DNA from: Deltaproteobacteria bacterium | GTDB taxonomy: Bacteria > Desulfobacterota > Syntrophobacteria > Syntrophobacterales > Syntrophobacteraceae | Direction of reading: 5' to 3' | DNA: 64,000 nucleotides | NCBI GenBank assembly: GCA_012517315.1 | Contig: JAAYVE010000017.1 | Span: 104,698 to 168,697 of the forward strand | Part shown: one piece after another, positions 1 through 6,842 of the stretch | How the letters are laid out: each line of letters starts with the position of its first letter | Numbering within the stretch: the first letter of the stretch is position 1 | Made by a program: the position numbers and the translations under genes | Notes under the pieces: model-generated | Database searches by the model: none | What the model saw: the letters and a program-made list of their open reading frames with translations, nothing else | What the model was told of the DNA's origin: nothing

Positions 1-366
1 AGCGCCGAAGGGCGGGGAATTCGGGTGCTCATTGCCGGAGCGGGATGGGCGGCCCATCTGGCTGGTGTCCTAGCCGCCGAGACTGTCCTGCCCGTCATCG
101 GGGTTCCCATCGACTCTTCACCGCTCCAGGGGCTCGATTCCCTTCTCTCGACCGTCCAGATGCCGCCCGGCATTCCCGTGGCCACCATGGCCATCGGAAA
201 GGGAGGGGCCAAGAACGCTGCCCTGCTGGCCGTACAGATCCTTGCGACGGAAAATGATGAATTGAGGGAGAGGTTGCGCGGCTTCAAGCGCCAGATGGCG
301 GAAGAGGTCAATGTGAAGAAGAGGGAGAAACTGGAGCGGTATCTTTCCACCCGAGGAATGCGGTGA
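1..366 (+). CDS. purE: N5-carboxyaminoimidazole ribonucleotide mutase PurE (5'-truncated by window)
   Basis: The frame is open from base 1 and stops at 364-366, so the start codon lies left of the window. PurE converts N5-CAIR to CAIR in cytosolic purine synthesis. The visible ~121 residues carry family hallmarks: [22 protein letters not shown], and [19 protein letters not shown] followed by a [16 protein letters not shown] helix. What remains corresponds to roughly the C-terminal two thirds of a usual 160-175 residue PurE. The tail ([18 protein letters not shown]) is the normal C-terminal helix. No purK or other purine gene follows; the next gene is a TsaC-like protein 177 bp away. Identification is firm; only the missing N-terminus is unknown. 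Confidence 0.93.
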   Translation, partial: SAEGRGIRVLIAGAGWAAHLAGVLAAETVLPVIGVPIDSSPLQGLDSLLSTVQMPPGIPVATMAIGKGGAKNAALLAVQILATENDELRERLRGFKRQMAEEVNVKKREKLERYLSTRGMR

Positions 367-504
367 AAGAGCTTCACCGTCCCGGGACTCTCCCGCCTAT
401 GAACCTGATGAGTGCAGGCCCGCAAGAGAGGGTGTTCATATTCGCCGTCATCATCGCACGCTATCCCCGCATGCTTCCGGCGGAGATCCACTTGTTTACA
501 GGCA

Positions 505-533
505 GCTGGATTCCAACCTTCCCGGGAATGACG
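505..533. repeat. Degenerate REP-like palindromic remnant
   Basis: This short stretch reads GGATTCC, a spacer, then GGGAATGACG. It resembles dispersed intergenic repeats of the form GGATTCCCG-loop-CGGGAATGACG that many proteobacteria carry. The left arm is degraded, so pairing is imperfect. It lies in the 177 bp gap between purE and the TsaC-like gene; I see nothing else in that gap. Only one copy was noticed, so the repeat status is inferred from resemblance to known repeat classes. Confidence 0.3.
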
Positions 534-543
534 TTCTTTCACC

Positions 544-1251
544 ATGGGCACTCTTTTTTGTGAACCCCCTTTGGACGCCATGAGGGAACCGGTTTCAGCA
601 GGAGGGGACCGCAGGCCCGTCATCTGGAAGACAGGGGCGTCTTCTCCCGACGTGGAGGCCATTGCCGGTGCGGGGAGTCTCCTAAAAGCCGGCGGGATCG
701 TTGTCTATCCCACCGAGACTCTTTACGGCCTGGGTGCGGATCCTTGGCAAAGATCCGCCGTGGAGCGCATCTACCGGGTAAAGGGCCGTGGAAGAGGCAA
801 ACCGCTGCCCCTGATCGCATCCAGCCTGGAACACGTGATGAAAGTGGCTCAATGGCCGAAGGCGGCCTCAGTCCTGGCGAAGAGATTCTGGCCCGGCCCC
901 CTGACGCTCCTGCTCCCTGCAGTCCGCGACGTTCCCCAGTGGCTGCATGGGGGCACGGAAAAGATCGCTTTGAGAGTTTCGTCTCATGGGGTGGCCGTGG
1001 CCCTTGCCGAAGCCATCGGCGGACTGCTCATCTCCACCAGTGCGAACCTTTCAGGGCAACCCGCAGTGAGCGATGCCAAGCGGATTCCTCCCACGCTCCT
1101 TGCTTTGGTGGATGGAATCCTCGATTCGGGAGTCACGGGGAATCTCTGGGGAAAACGACCCACAACCATTGTGGACGTGTGTACTCCGTTGCCGAGCCTA
1201 GTCCGGCCGGGATGCGTCCCGTGGGAAGCCGTTTCGGCCTGCCTGGATTGA
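544..1251 (+). CDS. tsaC: L-threonylcarbamoyladenylate synthase (TsaC/YrdC/Sua5 family)
   Basis: A single YrdC domain makes threonylcarbamoyl-AMP from Thr, bicarbonate and ATP for t6A modification of tRNA. Family motifs in order are GGIVVYPTETLYGLGAD, the KGRGRGKPLPLIAS nucleotide-binding stretch, WPGPLTLLLP, and LLISTSANLSGQPA. Its 235 codons fit the short TsaC/YwlC form; there is no C-terminal Sua5 domain. The start is uncertain: ATG 544 and ATG 580 are both in frame and neither has a clear Shine-Dalgarno sequence. The conserved domain begins about 30-40 residues in, so the later start is equally possible. The gene appears to stand alone between purE and the MurG-like gene. Confidence 0.85.
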   Translation: MGTLFCEPPLDAMREPVSAGGDRRPVIWKTGASSPDVEAIAGAGSLLKAGGIVVYPTETLYGLGADPWQRSAVERIYRVKGRGRGKPLPLIASSLEHVMKVAQWPKAASVLAKRFWPGPLTLLLPAVRDVPQWLHGGTEKIALRVSSHGVAVALAEAIGGLLISTSANLSGQPAVSDAKRIPPTLLALVDGILDSGVTGNLWGKRPTTIVDVCTPLPSLVRPGCVPWEAVSACLD

Positions 1252-1387
1252 CATTTTTGTTGACTTTTCTCTCGCTATGACAGGAAACTGGAACAACTCC
1301 ATCTCACGTTCTTCCGTCAAAGATCCCGATGGAATCCATTTGGAGGTCTCGCCGTCGCGGCGGTGTTCATAACCCTGTAGTGTTCGG

Positions 1388-3559
1388 ATGCTTGTGTATA
1401 CACTGGTAACTTTGATTCTGGTTTTCCTGTTGGCACTCGCGGTCTTGGCCGCTCTGGGCGGGGCAAGGTGGCGGAGGCTTGCGGCTTCGGGACGAAGAGT
1501 GCTGCTCACGGGGGGGGGGACGGGCGGACACGTCAATCCTGCCCTGGCCATCGCCGAAGGAATCAGGAACAGGGAACCCAACTCCCAGTTTCTATACGTC
1601 GGTGTTCGGGGCAAGGCGGAAACCGTCATCGTGGGAAAGGCCGGCTATCCTCTCCGTTACGTGACGTCTGAGGGTTTTCCGGGACTGCGGCCTTCCCCGA
1701 GGACCTTGCGATTCTTCTTACGCCTGGGGTTGGGAGTTCTGCAGTCCATTTGGATCCTTTTTCGGTTTGCTCCCCACTGGGTCATCGCCACGGGGGGGTA
1801 TGTGAGCGCTCCCATCATCATTGCCGCGATCATCCTCAAGACCCTGGGGTTCGCTTCCGTCAAGGTTTTCCTGCACGAGCAGAACAGTGTTCCCGGACAG
1901 TTGAACGCTCTCTTGGGGAGATGGGTGGACAAGGTGCTTCTCACGTTTCCCCAGACCTTGTCCTTTTTTCCCCGAAACGGAGTGGTGGTGGGTTACCCAA
2001 TCCGCACTTCCATTGTTCCCAGGCCCCGGCAGCTTGCCTTGGAGAATCTGCCTTTCTCCGTGTCCAACGGGCGGAAGGTGGTTTTTGCCTTCGGGGGTTC
2101 CCAGGGAGCCCGCACCATCAACCGGGCCATCGTGGATGCACTGCCTCATCTGATGCCTCACCGGGACCGACTTTTCATCGTCCATGGCATGGGCCTCGCC
2201 AAGTCCGAGGAGTACGACGCCGTGGCAGACACTCAAAGACGTCTTGAGCAGGTCCTGGATGCCGATCAGCGGCGAATGGCGCAAACATTCTATTACAGTC
2301 AGGATTATTTCCACAATATCGCCGACGTCTATTCCATCAGCGACCTTGTGGTCTGCCGCAGTGGTGCGGGAAGTCTCAACGAAATCTCCCGCCTGGGAAA
2401 ACCGGCCCTTCTTATTCCCAAAGTCAATCTGCCAGGCGACCATCAGGTGATGAATGCCCGGACCATGAAATGGGGAGGAGCTGCGGAGATCCTTTTCGAG
2501 GACACCATCCTGGAGGATGGTGTGGTACTGGAAAAACTCGACGGGCATCTCCTTGCCGAACACATCCTTCGCCTCCTCGGTGACACGCGGCGCCTGGAGG
2601 AAATGTCCCGCCGCAGTAAACAGTTTCTAAGAAGGCAGGCGGTGGAGCGGATCCTGAGCGAACTCCTCGACGATCATAGCTTCGACAACGGGGGGGGACA
2701 CAGCGGGGAACCTTTCAAGCCCCTTCTTTCCAACGCCCGGTTGCTTCAGATGCTCAGCCGGGCCTACCAGAAGTCTCCGGCGGATTTCGACCCGGTCACT
2801 GTGGTGGGAGACACCGCGGATTTGATCTACTACCGGCACCGTGCTGCGGGACTTCTCAGCCATTCGGCATGGCAGGACCGAAACCTGGGGGTCAAGCTCA
2901 TCGGGTATACCCGTTACCACGAAAAGACGTCCACCCTGCTCCACATGCTCCGGGACAGGACACCGGCCAGCACAATGCAGCGCCTTTTCGGGGGGGATTA
3001 TGCACAGGTGGGTTTCATCCGCCGCAACATCGTCTTGGCCCTCCAGGTTTTGAATCACCTGGATGCGGACGTGGAGGGGAGCCTCTTGGGAGCCGTCACC
3101 GATCCATACTTCGAGGTGCGAGCCCAGGTGTGCCGTGCCGTTGTCCATTTCGGGCCCCGTCTGGCAGGGAAGGAACACTGGCTTTCAGCCATGAGACAAT
3201 GCATGGGGGATCGCTGTTTCGAGGTCGTGGCGGAGGCCGCCAGGGCGATGGGCGAGATCGGCGCGGATGAGAGTGCTGCCCTGGAGCTTTTCAAGATGAA
3301 GGAACACCACTACTGGCAAGTGCGCAACGCCGCATTGGAAGGGCTGGAGCGCCTGGTGGACCGGGATGTGATCGTCCCGTCTCCCGCACTGCTGGCGGAA
3401 ATCAACTCGTTCATCCTTACCGCGACCGATTTCCGTCCCCATTTTTCCATCAAGGAAACTTACAGGCGCCTTCAGAACACTTGCAACCAGAAGCTCAGAG
3501 CCGGCAGGGAAGATCTGGATCATCCCGGCTTCCCGGAGCATTTTGCAAGAAAGCGGTGA
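1388..3559 (+). CDS. murG: MurG-like glycosyltransferase with N-terminal membrane anchor and C-terminal HEAT-like domain
   Basis: Residues 1-30 form one hydrophobic segment. A GT-B glycosyltransferase follows with MurG hallmarks: GGGTGGH (42-48), HEQN (163-166), FGGSQGA (235-241), CRSGAGSLNEI (around 324-332) and DHQVMNARTM. Canonical MurG adds GlcNAc to lipid I and has about 360 residues. This protein has 723, and the extra ~300 C-terminal residues include helical repeats (roughly 545-680) resembling HEAT repeats, such as DPYFEVRAQVCRAVVHFG and HYWQVRNAALEGLERL. An MraY-like gene starts 2 bp after the stop, so the two are almost certainly co-transcribed and translationally coupled. No other dcw-cluster gene is nearby. 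A run of ten G at 1510-1519 encodes the GGG of the glycine loop. A role in an accessory polymer rather than the main peptidoglycan pathway is possible. Confidence 0.82.
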   Translation: MLVYTLVTLILVFLLALAVLAALGGARWRRLAASGRRVLLTGGGTGGHVNPALAIAEGIRNREPNSQFLYVGVRGKAETVIVGKAGYPLRYVTSEGFPGLRPSPRTLRFFLRLGLGVLQSIWILFRFAPHWVIATGGYVSAPIIIAAIILKTLGFASVKVFLHEQNSVPGQLNALLGRWVDKVLLTFPQTLSFFPRNGVVVGYPIRTSIVPRPRQLALENLPFSVSNGRKVVFAFGGSQGARTINRAIVDALPHLMPHRDRLFIVHGMGLAKSEEYDAVADTQRRLEQVLDADQRRMAQTFYYSQDYFHNIADVYSISDLVVCRSGAGSLNEISRLGKPALLIPKVNLPGDHQVMNARTMKWGGAAEILFEDTILEDGVVLEKLDGHLLAEHILRLLGDTRRLEEMSRRSKQFLRRQAVERILSELLDDHSFDNGGGHSGEPFKPLLSNARLLQMLSRAYQKSPADFDPVTVVGDTADLIYYRHRAAGLLSHSAWQDRNLGVKLIGYTRYHEKTSTLLHMLRDRTPASTMQRLFGGDYAQVGFIRRNIVLALQVLNHLDADVEGSLLGAVTDPYFEVRAQVCRAVVHFGPRLAGKEHWLSAMRQCMGDRCFEVVAEAARAMGEIGADESAALELFKMKEHHYWQVRNAALEGLERLVDRDVIVPSPALLAEINSFILTATDFRPHFSIKETYRRLQNTCNQKLRAGREDLDHPGFPEHFARKR

Positions 3560-3561
3560 AA

Positions 3562-4671
3562 ATGTTCTACGAGATCTCCAATTTCCTCATTGCCTATTCC
3601 GATGTCTTCTCTTTTTTCCGATTGGTGAATTACATCACCTTCCGGGCCATCATGGCCGCACTCACTTCAGTGTTGTTCGTCTTCCTCTTCAGCCGCAACT
3701 TCATCCTCTTCATGCATCGGCAGAGTCTGCTGGACCAGGTGCGGGAAACCGGCGTCCATTCGGCTTTCGAAAAGACGGGCACCCCGACCATGGGCGGAGT
3801 GCTCATCATCGGGGGTGTCGTCAGTTCCATGTTCCTGTGGGGAAACTGGAAAAATCCCTTTCTCCTGGCCTCCATGGCAGGCATGCTCTGGTTCGGCGGC
3901 CTCGGCTTTTTGGATGACTTCCTGAAGATCAGGAAGCGAAGTGGCGATCTGGGTTTGTCGGAAAAAACGAAACTGGTTCTCCAGGGTCTTTTCGCTCTGG
4001 GCTTTGCATGTTTCTGCGTCGGTCCACTCACTCCCCTCAGCGATGGATTGGCCACCAAGCTGTTCGTGCCTTTCTACAAACATCCCGTCATGGATCTGGG
4101 GTTCATTCCCTATGGCCTGTTCGTTTTCTTGTTTGTCATTTTCGTCTCTAATGCCGTGAACATCACTGACGGTCTGGACGGCCTTGCAATCACGCCGTCT
4201 CTTTTCGTTGTGGGGGTCCTGGGTGTTTTCGCATATGTGGAGGGAAACAGAATCTATTCTTCCTACCTCTACTATCCGTACCTGCGCAATGCGGGGGAAC
4301 TCACCATCTTCGGGGCTGCCTTCGTGGGGGCGGGGTTGGCCTTTCTGTGGTACAATGCTTACCCGGCACAGGTCTTCATGGGGGATACCGGTTCCCTTGC
4401 CATTGGCGGGACCATGGCGGTGGTTTCGGTGCTCCTTAAGCAGGAAATGCTCTTTCCCCTCCTGGGAGGCCTTTTCCTGGCTGAAGCCCTGAGCAGTCAG
4501 ATACAGGACAAAATCGGTGTCAAGTGGCTGGGGAGGCGAATTTTTTATCGCGCTCCCCTTCACCACAATCTTCAGCACATGGGAATCGCCGAAACGAAAG
4601 TGGTGATCCGGCTTTGGGTCCTGGCGGGCATCCTTGCCCTCATTTCACTTGCGACGCTCAAATTGCGATGA
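3562..4671 (+). CDS. mraY: MraY-like polyprenyl-phosphate phospho-sugar transferase
   Basis: This polytopic membrane protein (369 aa, about ten hydrophobic segments) belongs to the glycosyltransferase 4/MraY family, which transfers phospho-MurNAc-pentapeptide to undecaprenyl phosphate. Conserved parts are KTGTPTMGGVLII, GFLDDFLKIRKR with the Asp pair at 118-119, NAVNITDGLDGL (197-208), and FMGDTGSLAIGG. MraY proteins usually carry an HHH signature near the C-terminus; here it reads HHNLQHMG (His334, His335, Asn336), a change in a region tied to nucleotide-sugar recognition. ATG 3562 was chosen because it lies 2 bp after the MurG-like stop and begins a typical N-terminus; upstream in-frame codons would overlap murG. 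Function as a true MraY or as a paralogue for another wall polymer is open. Confidence 0.83.
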   Translation: MFYEISNFLIAYSDVFSFFRLVNYITFRAIMAALTSVLFVFLFSRNFILFMHRQSLLDQVRETGVHSAFEKTGTPTMGGVLIIGGVVSSMFLWGNWKNPFLLASMAGMLWFGGLGFLDDFLKIRKRSGDLGLSEKTKLVLQGLFALGFACFCVGPLTPLSDGLATKLFVPFYKHPVMDLGFIPYGLFVFLFVIFVSNAVNITDGLDGLAITPSLFVVGVLGVFAYVEGNRIYSSYLYYPYLRNAGELTIFGAAFVGAGLAFLWYNAYPAQVFMGDTGSLAIGGTMAVVSVLLKQEMLFPLLGGLFLAEALSSQIQDKIGVKWLGRRIFYRAPLHHNLQHMGIAETKVVIRLWVLAGILALISLATLKLR

Positions 4672-4764
4672 TCCCCCCGGGGAAAGAGATGGCCTGCCCG
4701 TTGAAAGGTGACGCAGACCGCCCGCTTGCTGCCGGATGCATCGACACATGATCGAGGATGCTGA

Positions 4765-5697
4765 ATGAAAGTTCTCATCTTGGGTGCAGGAGCCATGGGC
4801 AGTCTCGTGGGAGCCCGCCTCTCCCGCACCGACGCAAAAGTCGTTTTGTTCAGCACGAACCGCCGGCACATGGAAACCGTCGTCCGCGACGGGCTCATCA
4901 TCGAGGAACTGGACGGTTCCCTCACCCGCTTCAAGCTGGACGCCTGCTATCGGCCGGAGGACATCCCATGGCGCCCCGATCTGGTCATCGTGCTGGTAAA
5001 GAGCTATGCGACGCAACCTGCAGTTGCGTCCGTCAAAGGCCTGTGCCGCGGCTCGACGATTTTCCTGACTCTGCAAAACGGTGTTGGGAATTGGGAACGG
5101 GTGGCGGAACAAACGGGGAAGGATTCCGTGCTCATCGGAAGCACCGCCCAGGGGGCCACCTTGGTCGAGGCAGGAAGGATCCGGCATGGCGGAAAGGGAT
5201 TGACGGTTCTGGGGGAACCCGAGGGGGAACCAAGCCGCCGCAGCCACGAAGTGGCCGAGCTCCTCAGGCAGGGGGGGATGGAGACCCAGGTGAGCGGCGA
5301 GATGGAATTGCTCATCTGGGAAAAATTGCAGGTGAACGTGGGAATCAATGCCATCACGGCCTTGACGGGAATCCGCAACGGGGTGATCGCCCAATCTGAG
5401 GAGGCGAGGGCCCTATCGACGGCGGCCGTTGAGGAGTCCGTGAGGGTTTCGAGGGCCAAGGGTTTCCCCATCCGGGAGGACATGGTCGAGCGTGTCATGG
5501 CCATTGCCCGTGCGACAGCGGTGAACCGGTCCTCCATGGGACAGGATGTGGACCGCCGAAAAAGGACGGAGATCGACGCCATAAATGGAGCGATTGTCCG
5601 CTTGGGTGAGGAACTCCAAATTCCCGTCCCGGTCAACCGCACCCTGACGCAACTGGTCAAGATCCTGGAGTCGCAATTCAAGCCGGTGGATTCGTGA
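4765..5697 (+). CDS. panE: 2-dehydropantoate 2-reductase (ketopantoate reductase)
   Basis: This cytosolic NADPH-dependent enzyme reduces ketopantoate to pantoate for pantothenate and CoA synthesis. It has an N-terminal Rossmann motif (ILGAGAMGSLVGARLS, from residue 4) and the catalytic-lysine region WEKLQVNVGINAITALTGI. The C-terminal helical domain carries SSMGQDVDRRKRTEIDAING, which matches the family's substrate-binding signature. Length (310 aa) is normal. The gene lies 269 bp upstream of panB on the same strand, so two consecutive pantothenate genes are neighbours, separated by a separate promoter and terminator-like RNA at 5797-5892. ApbA/PanE paralogues can act on other 2-oxoacids, but the panB linkage supports this assignment. 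Confidence 0.88.
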   Translation: MKVLILGAGAMGSLVGARLSRTDAKVVLFSTNRRHMETVVRDGLIIEELDGSLTRFKLDACYRPEDIPWRPDLVIVLVKSYATQPAVASVKGLCRGSTIFLTLQNGVGNWERVAEQTGKDSVLIGSTAQGATLVEAGRIRHGGKGLTVLGEPEGEPSRRSHEVAELLRQGGMETQVSGEMELLIWEKLQVNVGINAITALTGIRNGVIAQSEEARALSTAAVEESVRVSRAKGFPIREDMVERVMAIARATAVNRSSMGQDVDRRKRTEIDAINGAIVRLGEELQIPVPVNRTLTQLVKILESQFKPVDS

Positions 5698-5796
5698 TCC
5701 ATTGCTCAAACCTCATGCCGATGCCCCACGATATGCCAAACGGGCATAAAATGCTGAAGGGAAAGCTTCCTCCGGAATCCCCGTTTTGCTGAGCTT

Positions 5797-5802
5797 TATA
5801 AT
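5797..5802 (+). promoter_or_regulatory. Perfect -10 element upstream of the panB leader
   Basis: TATAAT occurs exactly at 5797-5802, in the 269 bp gap between panE and panB. No good TTGACA is found at 16-18 bp spacing, so the promoter may be activator-dependent or have a weak -35. The expected start, about 7 bp downstream (near 5809), falls a few bases before the structured RNA described at 5814-5892. Confidence 0.45.
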
Positions 5803-5813
5803 GGTGGTGCACT

Positions 5814-5892
5814 CCCCGGCCCCATGCAGACTCTGTAGAGGCACTCTCACCCAATGAGGGGAGAGATGTGATGCAACGGGCCGGGGTTTTTT
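5814..5892 (+). ncRNA. Candidate structured leader or small RNA ending in an intrinsic terminator, upstream of panB
   Basis: CCCCGGCCC (5814-5822) pairs perfectly with GGGCCGGGG (5878-5886), immediately followed by six T (5887-5892), which together look like an intrinsic terminator. Inside the outer stem are two further hairpins: CTC-TGTA-GAG (5831-5840), and CTCTC-A-CCC-AATGA-GGG-GAGAG (5844-5865). The result is a three-way junction of about 75 nt. It begins a few bases after the predicted transcription start from the TATAAT box and ends 74 bp before the panB ATG. It could be a riboswitch or attenuator for panB, a free-standing small RNA, or an elaborate terminator for panE. No known riboswitch consensus was recognised. 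Confidence 0.5.
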
Positions 5893-5966
5893 GGAAGTGG
5901 TGTAGACCTGTGTGGCGGGAGAGTGCTTCCGTCAAAGGCTATGACCTCGGCAAGAAAGGGTGTGTT

Positions 5967-6842
5967 ATGAAGAAAAACCGTGTGACCGTTCCGGAAGTGA
6001 TGGCTGCCAAGGGCAAAAGAAAGTTGACCATGTTGACTGCCTACGATTACCCCACGGCACTCCTGGTAGACCAGAGCAACATCGACATGATCCTGGTGGG
6101 AGACAGCCTCGCCATGGTGGTTCTTGGGCACGAGGACACGCTCTCCGTGGGGATGGACGCCATGATCCATCACACGCTGGCCGTGTCCCGAGGGGCCGCG
6201 CGCTCCCTGGTTGTGGGCGACATGCCTTTTCTTTCCTATCATGGGAGCATTGAACAGGCCATTCTCAACGCGGGAAGGTTCCTGAAGGAAGGAAGAGCGC
6301 AGGCGGTGAAATTGGAAGGGGGCGCCCGGGTGGTCCCTCAAGTCAAAGCCATTGTGGAAGCACAGATCCCTGTGCAGGGTCATATCGGGCTGACACCCCA
6401 GAGTCTCGCCCAGTTTGGGGGGTTCAAGGTGCAGGGAAAGACGGCGGATGCGGCCCGGGTTCTCATTGACGACGCAATGGCCCTCGCGGAGGCCGGCTGC
6501 TTCAGCATCGTGCTCGAGGGCATCCCGGCCCCCATCGCCGCCATGATCACGGAAGCCGTCCCCATTCCCACCATCGGCATCGGGGCGGGGCCCCATTGTG
6601 ACGGGCAGGTCCTGGTCATCCACGACGTCCTGGGGCTTTTCGAACGGTTTGTTCCCAAATTCGTCAAGCAGTACGTGCGGTTGGGGGATTCCATTAGGGA
6701 AGCCCTCAACCGTTATCGGGAGGAAGTGGAGAACGGCGTGTTTCCCGGTCCGGAACACGCGTTCTCCATGAACGAGGAAGAGGCTGCGAAGATGGAGGCA
6801 CCGAAGCGAAAAAAGGTGCGAACGGCCGGGGGGGGCCGGTGA
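5967..6842 (+). CDS. panB: 3-methyl-2-oxobutanoate hydroxymethyltransferase
   Basis: PanB uses methylene-tetrahydrofolate to hydroxymethylate ketoisovalerate to ketopantoate, the first step of pantothenate synthesis. Family landmarks are present: LTAYDYPTALLVDQ, VGDSLAMVVLGHEDTL, the VVGDMPFLSYHGS metal-site region, AVKLEGGARV, and GHIGLTPQSLAQFGGFKVQG. GIGAGPHCDGQVLVIHD follows near the C-terminus. ATG 5967 was chosen because it has a good ribosome site (AAGAAAGGG at 5952-5960) and matches the usual N-terminus; the open frame further upstream overlaps the structured RNA. Length is 291 aa, slightly above the usual ~265-280 because of a basic tail ending KKVRTAGGGR. Its stop abuts the squalene-hopene cyclase stop on the other strand with no intervening base. 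Confidence 0.95.
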   Translation: MKKNRVTVPEVMAAKGKRKLTMLTAYDYPTALLVDQSNIDMILVGDSLAMVVLGHEDTLSVGMDAMIHHTLAVSRGAARSLVVGDMPFLSYHGSIEQAILNAGRFLKEGRAQAVKLEGGARVVPQVKAIVEAQIPVQGHIGLTPQSLAQFGGFKVQGKTADAARVLIDDAMALAEAGCFSIVLEGIPAPIAAMITEAVPIPTIGIGAGPHCDGQVLVIHDVLGLFERFVPKFVKQYVRLGDSIREALNRYREEVENGVFPGPEHAFSMNEEEAAKMEAPKRKKVRTAGGGR

